A DNA stretch of 6,224 bases from Lentimicrobiaceae bacterium (GTDB lineage: Bacteria; Bacteroidota; Bacteroidia; Bacteroidales; SKPS01), in assembly GCA_007119395.1 (NCBI GenBank), contig SKPS01000211.1:1-6224 (forward strand). The letters are read 5' to 3'. The stretch's first letter is position 1. Each line of letters starts with the position of its first letter. Below the pieces are notes generated by a model. The model saw only the letters and a list, made by a program, of their open reading frames with translations. It was not told where the DNA came from and ran no database searches. The position numbers and the translations under genes were made by a program. Positions 1 to 5,072 of the stretch are shown in pieces.

Positions 1-471
1 CCCTTCCAGGGCAAAGAACTCACATTGAACCGGGATAATCACTGAATCAGAAGCCGTTAATGCATTTACCGTGATCAACCCCAATGAAGGAGAACAATCG
101 ATAATGATAAACTCATAGTCGTCACGGATTGGGTCAATCAAAGACCGCATCAACTGCTCTCTGTCGGGCAAATTGATCATCTCGAGTTCAGCGCCCACCA
201 GGTCAATGTGTGCCGGCATCAGATCCATATTGGGTGTGTTCGTACCCACAATGATGCTACGGGGATCGGCTCTGTCAATGATACAATCGTAAATACTTGC
301 CTTCACACTCTTTGGATCCTGCCCCACACCCGACGTTGCATTCGCCTGCGGATCCGCATCGATAAGCAAAGTCCGGTACTCTAACACTGCCAAACCCGCA
401 CATAAATTAATGGCAGATGTGGTCTTTCCAACCCCCCCCTTCTGATTGGCTATCGCTATAACCTTTCCCAT
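1..471 (-). CDS. parA: ParA/Soj-family chromosome partitioning ATPase (3' part beyond window)
   Basis: The reverse strand reads without a stop from an ATG at 471-469 to position 1, giving the first 157 residues; the family is usually about 250-260 residues, so roughly the last 100 lie outside the window. Visible motifs are the deviant Walker A KGGVGKTT at residues 11-18, with both signature lysines K11 and K16, the Walker A' stretch DADPQANAT at 38-46, and the Walker B strand FIIIDCSPSLG at 121-131 with D125. The family forms ATP-dependent dimers on DNA and is moved by ParB bound at parS sites to segregate chromosome origins. A parB would be expected next downstream, but is out of view. The gene starts 32 bp after the PUR-family gene on the same strand, so the two probably share a transcript. 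There is no clear Shine-Dalgarno. An eight-G run encodes part of the P-loop. A plasmid-type ParA is less likely given the housekeeping neighbours. Confidence 0.95.
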   Translation of the reverse strand, partial: MGKVIAIANQKGGVGKTTSAINLCAGLAVLEYRTLLIDADPQANATSGVGQDPKSVKASIYDCIIDRADPRSIIVGTNTPNMDLMPAHIDLVGAELEMINLPDREQLMRSLIDPIRDDYEFIIIDCSPSLGLITVNALTASDSVIIPVQCEFFALEG

Positions 472-503
472 AAACGCTTCCGGCTGTTTAATTCGTAAAT
501 CAA

Positions 504-866
504 CTATATCTCTTTGTCTGAATAATCAGACCCTGACAAATTACCGTCATCGAACGTATCATCGCTATCGCCTGATCGCTGCTGGTGGGTCGAAGGGCCT
601 CGCTCAATCACCTCCTGCTCGCGCCGGATAAAACCAATCACTTCCTCCAACCCCTCCGTGAACTTCTCAAAGTCCTCCTTGTATAAAAACAACTTGTGTT
701 TTTCATAACTAAATCGACCATCCTCAGATTGAAACTTGCGCTTACTCTCCGTAATCGTCAGGTAATACTCTTCACTTCGGGTCGACTTCACATCAAAAAA
801 GTAAGTGCGTTTACCAGCCCTCACCGCCTTGGAAAAAATCTCATTCCTTTCATAGTGATCTTCCAT
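504..866 (-). CDS. PUR-family (DUF3276) nucleic-acid-binding protein
   Basis: This is a 120-residue protein. Residues about 8-84 match the small bacterial PUR-alpha-like (DUF3276) family: the basic start SKAVRAGKRTYFFDVK at 12-27, the following strand YYLTITESKRK at 34-44, and a second half rich in F, Y and K ending in a helix around EGLEEVIGFIRREQ. Members are one-repeat relatives of eukaryotic Pur-alpha that dimerise and bind single-stranded DNA or RNA; cytoplasmic action is inferred. Residues about 86-120 are a hydrophilic, Ser/Asp-rich, acidic tail that is probably disordered. The ATG at 866-864 is preceded four bases upstream by a partial Shine-Dalgarno (AGAGGG, reverse strand), and a consensus-like promoter lies about 40 bp upstream. 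It is first in a unit with parA 32 bp downstream. A target or role in chromosome partitioning is not shown; the link to parA is positional only. Confidence 0.88.
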   Translation of the reverse strand: MEDHYERNEIFSKAVRAGKRTYFFDVKSTRSEEYYLTITESKRKFQSEDGRFSYEKHKLFLYKEDFEKFTEGLEEVIGFIRREQEVIERGPSTHQQRSGDSDDTFDDGNLSGSDYSDKEI

Positions 867-894
867 GTTGCCCTCTTAGATTTGTTCATTTCGG

Positions 895-914
895 TTTGCA
901 CATCACCATGCAAA
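895..914. repeat. 6-bp inverted repeat at the predicted transcription start (candidate operator)
   Basis: TTTGCA (895-900) and TGCAAA (909-914) are exact reverse complements with an eight-base spacer. They straddle the predicted start point and enter the -7 box of the minus-strand promoter. The arm TTTGCAC (895-901) recurs exactly at 945-951 inside the neighbouring inverted repeat, so the two palindromes could be paired sites for one regulator. Confidence 0.4.
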
Positions 915-940
915 TGTACAAAATTAACTCTTCGTGCAAC
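911..940 (-). promoter_or_regulatory. Promoter of the PUR-family gene / parA unit
   Basis: On the reverse strand, TACATTTG (918-911) matches the Bacteroidota -7 consensus TAnnTTTG exactly. Eighteen bases upstream is GTTG (940-937), an acceptable match to the -33 TTTG/TTG box. Transcription would start near 904-905, leaving a leader of about 38 nt before the ATG at 866. Both boxes are covered by inverted repeats with a TTGCA core, which suggests repression at this site. Assignment rests on the consensus alone. Confidence 0.7.
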
Positions 941-953
941 ATTTTTTGCACGA
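932..953. repeat. Perfect 8-bp inverted repeat over the -33 box (candidate operator)
   Basis: TCGTGCAA (932-939) and TTGCACGA (946-953) are exact reverse complements separated by six bases, CATTTT. The left arm contains the predicted -33 element of the minus-strand promoter. The symmetry and location fit a dimeric regulator's binding site. A transcribed hairpin is unlikely, because the repeat lies upstream of the predicted start for the minus-strand unit and well upstream of the nusB start. Confidence 0.5.
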
Positions 954-1100
954 TTTCATTTTTTTTCAAGGTGCCGATTAAGGGCATAAAGGATAACTAC
1001 ACTATACGGGCATCGTATGCCAGGTGTGTGCCATAACAATGGAAACCAGGAGTGTGCTTTGGTAAAACGCAATAATCCACGAAAAGATAAAAAATAGCTG

Positions 1101-1108
1101 TACATTTG
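1101..1108 (+). promoter_or_regulatory. Bacteroidota -7 box of the nusB promoter
   Basis: TACATTTG matches TAnnTTTG exactly and lies 33 bp before the nusB ATG, so transcription would start near 1114-1116 with a leader of about 27 nt. No TTG-type -33 box is present at the usual 18-21 bp distance; the upstream stretch is A-rich instead. Its position argues against a TTG start at 1106, which would lie inside the promoter. Confidence 0.55.
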
Positions 1109-1141
1109 CCCGCTGTTCTTATTAAAAATTATTCAACGGGA

Positions 1142-2104
1142 ATGTTAACCAGAAGGGATATCAGAATGAAAGTCATGCAGGCGTTGTACGCCTTCATGCA
1201 GTCTGACAACAAACGCCTCGACACCGGGGAGAAGAAGCTGATTGAGTCAATTGAACGTATTTACCTTCTTTACACCTGGCAACTCTCATTTGTGCTGGAA
1301 GTGTTTGACTTCGCCAGAAAGAGGATAGAGGAGAACAGCCAGAAGCTATTACCCAGTTACGAAGACCTGCACCCCAATATGCGGTTTGTAAACAACCGGA
1401 TCGCTATCGCCCTGGCCAATAACAAACACTATAACGATCTGTCTGACAAGGCTAAAACCAACTGGTCACTCCACGAAGAGATGGTCAGAAAGTTTTATAA
1501 TACGCTGAAAGAATCGGATGCGTACAGGCAGTATATGGAGGCTCCGAAAGCAACCTTTGAAGACGACAAAAACATCCTTTTGTTTATGGTGCGTGAGATG
1601 CTTGTGGGCTTTGAACTGCTGCAATCGCACTTCGAAGAGATGGACATCCATTGGGTCGATGACTATGACACGGTGCTGATATTACTTGAACGCACTTTGA
1701 AGAGTTGGAAAGCATCACATGACGAGTACGTTAAGTTGCCGCCGCTGATCAAAGAGAGCATCGACGACGAGCAGGATGACCTCTACTTTGCCAGACAACT
1801 CTACAAGAAGGTGTTGCTGAACACAAACCAATATGACCAGATGATCGAAGAGAAGATCAGCAACTGGGAGTTTGACCGGGTAGCTCGTGTTGACATTATC
1901 CTGCTGCGGATGGCCGTTTGCGAGTTTCTGGAGTTCCCTTACATTCCGGTGAAGGTAACCATTAATGAGTATATTGATATATCCAAGGTATTCAGCTCCC
2001 CCAAAAGCAAACTGTTTATCAATGGGATGCTCGACAAGATGGCGCTCCATTTTCGTGAAGAGGGAGTTCTGAAGAAGAGTGGCAGGGGACTAATTGAAAA
2101 CTGA
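1142..2104 (+). CDS. nusB: Transcription antitermination protein NusB (long Bacteroidota form)
   Basis: This is a 320-residue protein. The NusB fold is recognised in the C-terminal third: NWEFDRVARVDIILLRMAVCEFL at 241-263 (shown here in full only as positions: W242, D250, R256, E261), then IPVKVTINEYIDISK at 268-282, and SSPKSKLFINGMLDK at 285-299. In the family, NusB pairs with NusE (ribosomal protein S10) and binds boxA RNA to keep RNA polymerase processive through rRNA operons. Most bacterial NusB proteins are about 130-170 residues; here residues 1 to about 200 form an extension, starting RRDIRMKVMQALYAF, that is common in this phylum and resembles a degenerate helical NusB-like start. 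The ATG at 1142 is preferred to the TTG at 1106, because a -7 box covers the latter and family members begin near the RR-IR-KV motif. The DUF1573 gene follows after 110 bp and has its own -7 box. Confidence 0.95.
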   Translation: MLTRRDIRMKVMQALYAFMQSDNKRLDTGEKKLIESIERIYLLYTWQLSFVLEVFDFARKRIEENSQKLLPSYEDLHPNMRFVNNRIAIALANNKHYNDLSDKAKTNWSLHEEMVRKFYNTLKESDAYRQYMEAPKATFEDDKNILLFMVREMLVGFELLQSHFEEMDIHWVDDYDTVLILLERTLKSWKASHDEYVKLPPLIKESIDDEQDDLYFARQLYKKVLLNTNQYDQMIEEKISNWEFDRVARVDIILLRMAVCEFLEFPYIPVKVTINEYIDISKVFSSPKSKLFINGMLDKMALHFREEGVLKKSGRGLIEN

Positions 2105-2129
2105 TCACAATCATTTTCTAAAAAAAACC

Positions 2130-2137
2130 TACTTTTG
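2130..2137 (+). promoter_or_regulatory. Bacteroidota -7 box upstream of the DUF1573 gene
   Basis: TACTTTTG (followed by CA) is an exact TAnnTTTG match, 25 bp past the nusB stop codon and after an A-rich run. Transcription would start near 2143, giving a leader of about 70 nt to the preferred ATG at 2215. No good -33 box is visible. It suggests that the DUF1573-yajC-YbbR-coaE genes can be expressed separately from nusB, although read-through from nusB is also possible because no terminator is seen. Confidence 0.55.
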
Positions 2138-2214
2138 CACTGGAATGAACAGGCTGTACACGTGGCAACCCAATGATGGGTGCCTGGATATGGTTACGGC
2201 CCGAATTGACTGTT

Positions 2215-2682
2215 ATGATGAAATCACAATGTATGTTATGGTCGGTTGTTCTGATGATAGCCATATTGACAGGAGGCTGTGGCAACCGCGACCAAGGAGA
2301 TGATGATCAACTGCCAGCTGATCTCGTGACCAATCCCGGCACTGCAGGCAGTAAGAGCAAAGGATCCCCCGTTGCTCAAATCGTTTTCACAAAAGACAAC
2401 CACGATTTTGGCGTGGTACGCGAAGGGGAAAAGGTTTTCTGGAATTACCGTTTCACCAACGAAGGCACAGCACCTTTGGTGATCAACCGTGTAAAAGCCG
2501 ACTGCGGTTGTACTGTCCCGGAGTTTCCCCGCACCCCAATTGGCCCGGGAGAAGAGGGACGGATAAAGGTCACTTTCGATAGCCAGGGAAGGCTTGGTCG
2601 ACAGGTAAAAAGAATTACCGTGATTTCGAACAGCGAAAGACCCAGCCACGTTTTGTCTATCTCAGCACTGGTTGAAAGATAA
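2215..2682 (+). CDS. DUF1573 domain protein, probable lipoprotein
   Basis: From the ATG at 2215 the protein has 155 residues. An N-terminal signal with K3 and a hydrophobic stretch (residues 7-19) ends in LTGGC at 18-22, a lipobox-like site with C22 as the possible lipidated residue; Thr at -3 is unusual, so lipidation is probable rather than certain. After a polar linker (about 23-53), residues about 56-153 form a DUF1573 domain, an Ig-like beta sandwich. Its signs are HDFGVVREGE at 63-72, FTNEGTAPLVI at 80-90, the conserved DCGCT at 96-100, PIGPGEEG at 108-115, and VTFDSQGRLG at 119-128. The family is abundant in Bacteroidota and generally of unknown function; an envelope location is inferred. 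An upstream ATG at 2173 would put 14 extra residues, including two tryptophans, before the signal, so 2215 (or 2218) is preferred. yajC follows after 35 bp. Confidence 0.85.
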   Translation: MMKSQCMLWSVVLMIAILTGGCGNRDQGDDDQLPADLVTNPGTAGSKSKGSPVAQIVFTKDNHDFGVVREGEKVFWNYRFTNEGTAPLVINRVKADCGCTVPEFPRTPIGPGEEGRIKVTFDSQGRLGRQVKRITVISNSERPSHVLSISALVER

Positions 2683-2717
2683 AGATTCTACATCCTAAAT
2701 AACAAAAACAACAATCC

Positions 2718-3065
2718 ATGAATTTTCTTTTTATTCTGCTTCAATGCGCCCCACAGCAGCCCAATGAAGGTGGTGGTGGCGGAGGATACCAAACCCTTTT
2801 GATGTTCGCACTTCTGATTCTGGTTTTCTACCTGTTCTTTATCAGGCCACAAACAAAAAAGAACAAGGAGATGCGCAAATATCGTGAGGCACTGCAAAAA
2901 GGCGACAAAGTGGTCACCATTGGTGGTATTCACGGAAAAATCAGTGAGGTGCGTGAAACCACTTTTGTGCTGGAGTTGATCGACAAGACCCGCATTGAAG
3001 TGGAGAAGTCCGCCATCAGCAATGATTCCGGACACGCCAAAGAGCAGATGGATCAACGGAGATAG
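2718..3065 (+). CDS. yajC: Sec translocon auxiliary subunit YajC
   Basis: This is a 115-residue protein, close to the family's usual 85-115. It has a short hydrophobic N-terminus (MNFLFILLQ), a six-glycine linker at residues 18-23, one membrane helix at about 25-42 ending FFIRPQTKKNKE, which is the hallmark YajC stop-transfer sequence, and a cytoplasmic domain with LQKGDKVVTIGGIHGKI at 59-75 followed by V-x-E-x-x-K-type strands. YajC associates with SecDF-YidC and supports protein export at the inner membrane. The ATG at 2718 is preceded by an A-rich leader rather than a Shine-Dalgarno sequence, which is usual in this phylum. It sits 35 bp after the DUF1573 gene and 31 bp before the YbbR-like gene. 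A GC-rich hairpin lies just after its stop codon. Confidence 0.95.
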   Translation: MNFLFILLQCAPQQPNEGGGGGGYQTLLMFALLILVFYLFFIRPQTKKNKEMRKYREALQKGDKVVTIGGIHGKISEVRETTFVLELIDKTRIEVEKSAISNDSGHAKEQMDQRR

Positions 3066-3067
3066 CA

Positions 3068-3084
3068 ACCCCGGCCTCCGGGGT
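3068..3084 (+). other. GC-rich hairpin between yajC and the YbbR-like gene
   Basis: ACCCCGG (3068-3074) and CCGGGGT (3078-3084) pair perfectly over seven bases with a CCT loop, three bases after the yajC stop. No U-run follows (GCCTTAACAAG), so it is not a standard intrinsic terminator. It may protect the yajC mRNA 3' end or lower read-through into the next gene, whose start codon is 13 bases downstream. Confidence 0.5.
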
Positions 3085-3096
3085 GCCTTAACAAGC

Positions 3097-4089
3097 ATGA
3101 ACACAACCGGAACACTCACCGGATACCTCTCCAGAGGTATTAGATACCTGAGAAACAACAAACGACAGACCGTGGCACTCATGGTCTGTCTCGCTGTTTC
3201 CTCTTTCCTGTGGCTGATGATCAAACTCAACAAAACCTATGTGCACCAGGTGCGCTTCCAGGTTGAGATCACAGGTACTGAACCCAATGTTGAACTCGTA
3301 CCCCTGCAAAAGGATACCCTGACGCTGGAATTGCAGGCGCTGGGATACCAACTGCTGTTCAATGAACTGCTCGTTTCCCGAAAACTGAACATCCGCCTCA
3401 GAAACAACCTCCTTACCCCTTTGCCTCACACCACGAATGTGCAATTTGTGGCCTCCAGGTCGCTGCTGAAATCGTTTACTGATCACTTCCCCTCCTCAAC
3501 ACAAATTATCCGTATCCATCCTGACACCCTCTTCTTCCGTACCGATGCCATCATCACACGAAAAGTGCCGGTGAAACCACAAATAGACCTCGCCTTTCAG
3601 AACAACCACCTGCTGTACGATACGGTAAGCCTCAATCCCGACTCTGTGTTGATTCGCGGGAAAGAGCACTACGTTGCCAACATACACCACATCGCAACAC
3701 GTGACCTCGCGTTGCGCAACCTCGACAGCTCATTCAGCTATCAGCTAAACCTGATCAATCCCAGACCCGGGCAACTCCGAATAAGCCATAGAGAAGTGAA
3801 CGTTTCAGGTGTTGTTACTGAGTACTTCGATACCACCTACCTTGTTCCTTTGCAACTGGCTGACAGCCTGCTCCTTGAAAATGGTGTCGACGGCAATGTT
3901 GTGATCCGTTGCATGATCCCTGTCGCCAAAAGAGACTACTTCAACCCACAGCGCATCACCATTTCCCTGGGCCCTACAACCTATCAGCAGGATCGGTTCG
4001 TAGGCTTACCTCTGGTAGAAGCTCCCCCCTTCGTGAAGCATATCCGCATTGTGCCGGAAAAACTCATCCTCAACACCCAATCACAATGA
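3097..4089 (+). CDS. YbbR-like domain membrane protein
   Basis: This is a 330-residue protein. A basic N-terminal segment (R13 to K22, with RYLRNNKRQ) precedes one membrane helix at about 25-42 (rich in A, L, V, S, W), and the rest, about 45-330, is predicted to lie outside the membrane. That part is built of beta-rich repeats of the YbbR type, such as YVHQVRFQVEITGTEP near 48-63, RKVPVKPQIDL near 150-160, and PDSVLIRG further on. In Firmicutes the family member CdaR regulates the diadenylate cyclase CdaA; no cyclase gene is visible here, so that role is not inferred. The ATG at 3097 lies 31 bp after yajC; reading further upstream in this frame would run through yajC. The stop overlaps the coaE start (ATGA), so the two are translationally coupled. 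Sequence conservation in this family is low, so the domain call is from architecture and gene order more than motifs. Confidence 0.75.
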   Translation: MNTTGTLTGYLSRGIRYLRNNKRQTVALMVCLAVSSFLWLMIKLNKTYVHQVRFQVEITGTEPNVELVPLQKDTLTLELQALGYQLLFNELLVSRKLNIRLRNNLLTPLPHTTNVQFVASRSLLKSFTDHFPSSTQIIRIHPDTLFFRTDAIITRKVPVKPQIDLAFQNNHLLYDTVSLNPDSVLIRGKEHYVANIHHIATRDLALRNLDSSFSYQLNLINPRPGQLRISHREVNVSGVVTEYFDTTYLVPLQLADSLLLENGVDGNVVIRCMIPVAKRDYFNPQRITISLGPTTYQQDRFVGLPLVEAPPFVKHIRIVPEKLILNTQSQ

Positions 4090-4688
4090 TCCGTGTAGCC
4101 ATCACCGGGAATATGGGAAGCGGTAAAACAGTAGTAGCTGACGTGATTCGTCATCTTGGCTTTCCCGTATATGTAGCCGACCAGGAAGCGCGGCGCCTGA
4201 TGCGGCAACCGGAGATTATTATGCACCTTACTGACCGGTTTGGACTGGAGATTCTCACGCACGACGGACTGCCCGATCCCAAAAAGATAGCCGCCAAGGT
4301 GTTCGGGGATGAAGCATCCTTGCAGTGGCTCAATGGACTTGTTCATCCTGCGGTGATGCGCGATTTCGATCGGTGGTGCAATCAGCAAAACGACCAAAAG
4401 ATGGTTTGCATGGAGTCGGCGATCGTGTATGAAAGTGGGTTGGCTCATCACTTCGACAAGGTATTGTTGGTAGCGGCTCCGAAAAATGTAATGATAGCAC
4501 GGGTGATGGAGCGTGACCAGATCACGCAGGCAGAGGTGGAAGCCAGAATGCAACACCAGTGGCCTCCATCAAAGAAGAGCTCTTTGGCTGATATCACATT
4601 AGAGAATGATGGCAACACGTTGTTGGTACCGAAAGTGATTCAGGCTGTGGAGGCCCTACTGGAGGAACCGCTCGGGATGGTTTACTGA
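4086..4688 (+). CDS. coaE: Dephospho-CoA kinase
   Basis: This is a 200-residue protein, the standard family length. It catalyses the last step of coenzyme A synthesis, ATP-dependent phosphorylation of the ribose 3'-hydroxyl of dephospho-CoA, in the cytoplasm. The P-loop GNMGSGKT is at residues 8-15; D32 in YVADQEARRL is the conserved acceptor-site aspartate; LVHPAV at 85-90 matches the usual L-x-HP block. ESAIVYESG at 110-118 replaces the more common PLLFE-type strand, as often in Bacteroidota. The lid RVMERDQIT at 139-147 is followed by EARMQHQ at 152-158, and LADITLENDG at 167-176 is the C-terminal family block. The ATG shares bases with the YbbR stop (ATGA, 4-bp overlap), so translation is probably coupled; no Shine-Dalgarno is seen. 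Its last 33 bp overlap the end of the convergent DCC-family gene. Confidence 0.95.
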   Translation: MIRVAITGNMGSGKTVVADVIRHLGFPVYVADQEARRLMRQPEIIMHLTDRFGLEILTHDGLPDPKKIAAKVFGDEASLQWLNGLVHPAVMRDFDRWCNQQNDQKMVCMESAIVYESGLAHHFDKVLLVAAPKNVMIARVMERDQITQAEVEARMQHQWPPSKKSSLADITLENDGNTLLVPKVIQAVEALLEEPLGMVY

Positions 4689-5072
4689 TCCGGCCCGGCA
4701 GGCACCACGGTAACGACCAAATAACCTGTAACGGTTCCTGGCAACCATGCCATAGACCCACCGTTGCAATGCAGCAGGAAAAAGACTGAAGAAGGTGAGC
4801 CAGCGCCAGGCTCCTCCCAACGTCCTCAATACATCCCATACTACATCCACCCCATACAATACGGTATCACCCCTAAACAACACCACACCTTGTTCAATAT
4901 CAATCTCTTTCTCCAGCAGCTTCCCCTTAACGCTTTGGTAAAAAGATGAATGTTGACCGGCAAAGTGAAACACACCCCGTCGGTCGTAACGCAATAAGAA
5001 GCGTACCCAAAAATTGCACAAAGCACACTCTTCGTCGTACAGCACCACGGGATGCCGGTTTTTCTCTGTCAT
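4656..5072 (-). CDS. DCC-family (DUF393) thiol-disulfide oxidoreductase-like protein
   Basis: From the ATG at 5072-5070 the protein has 138 residues, near the usual family size. The name-giving D-x-x-C-x-x-C motif is present as YDEECALCN at residues 12-20 (D13, C16, C19), although the common glycine after Asp is Glu here. Later family marks are FAGQHS near residue 37, a hydrophobic stretch WLTFFSLFPAALQRWVYGMVARNRYRLFG toward the C-terminus (key residues W, F, P and the ARNRYRLFG end), and a final Cys followed by ERFL. The CxxC and predicted thioredoxin-like fold suggest redox activity, but the substrate is unknown for the family. It starts within the rlmD stop codon (TGATG, 1-bp overlap) behind a strong Shine-Dalgarno, so it is coupled to rlmD. 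A GTG at 5075 is possible but sits too close to that Shine-Dalgarno. The 3' end overlaps coaE by 33 bp. Confidence 0.87.
   Translation of the reverse strand: MTEKNRHPVVLYDEECALCNFWVRFLLRYDRRGVFHFAGQHSSFYQSVKGKLLEKEIDIEQGVVLFRGDTVLYGVDVVWDVLRTLGGAWRWLTFFSLFPAALQRWVYGMVARNRYRLFGRYRGACRAGSVNHPERFLQ

Larger units (their letters stand above)
867..1141. other. Divergent intergenic region between the PUR-family gene and nusB
   Basis: This 275-bp gap holds the minus-strand promoter with its inverted repeats (895-953) and the nusB -7 box (1101-1108). The middle, about 954-1100, has no gene, tRNA or known riboswitch pattern that I recognise. It contains two short overlapping inverted repeats near 1004-1021 (ATACG/CGTAT around GGCAT, and GGCAT/ATGCC around CGT). 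These are too short to call a structured RNA. Confidence 0.6.

Noticed and set aside
932..953. Reading the TCGTGCAA/TTGCACGA repeat as an intrinsic terminator
   Set aside because: It lies upstream of the genes on both strands, not after a gene, and overlaps a consensus promoter instead.
1004..1021. Short overlapping inverted repeats (ATACG/CGTAT and GGCAT/ATGCC) as a possible riboswitch or small RNA
   Set aside because: The stems are only five pairs, no U-run or promoter accompanies them, and they lie upstream of the predicted nusB transcript start.
2236..2649. Minus-strand open frame of 137 codons opposite the DUF1573 gene
   Set aside because: The plus-strand frame has a signal peptide and DUF1573 motifs; the opposite frame looks like chance reading.
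2769..2786. GGT-rich stretch in yajC as a repeat expansion
   Set aside because: It encodes a six-glycine linker with mixed codons (GGT, GGC, GGA); glycine-rich linkers here are normal for YajC in this phylum.
2995..3096. Longer N-terminus for the YbbR-like protein from an ATG at 2995
   Set aside because: It would overlap yajC by about 70 bp and add 34 residues with no family match; the ATG at 3097 puts a basic segment directly before the membrane helix.
2688..3233. Minus-strand open frame of 181 codons opposite yajC and the start of the YbbR-like gene
   Set aside because: It is antisense to a clear yajC with strong family motifs; its translation has no recognisable domain and no promoter or ribosome site was seen.
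3984..4556. Minus-strand open frame of 190 codons opposite coaE
   Set aside because: It is antisense to coaE, whose P-loop and family blocks are intact; the translation is Cys/His-rich and shows no family pattern.
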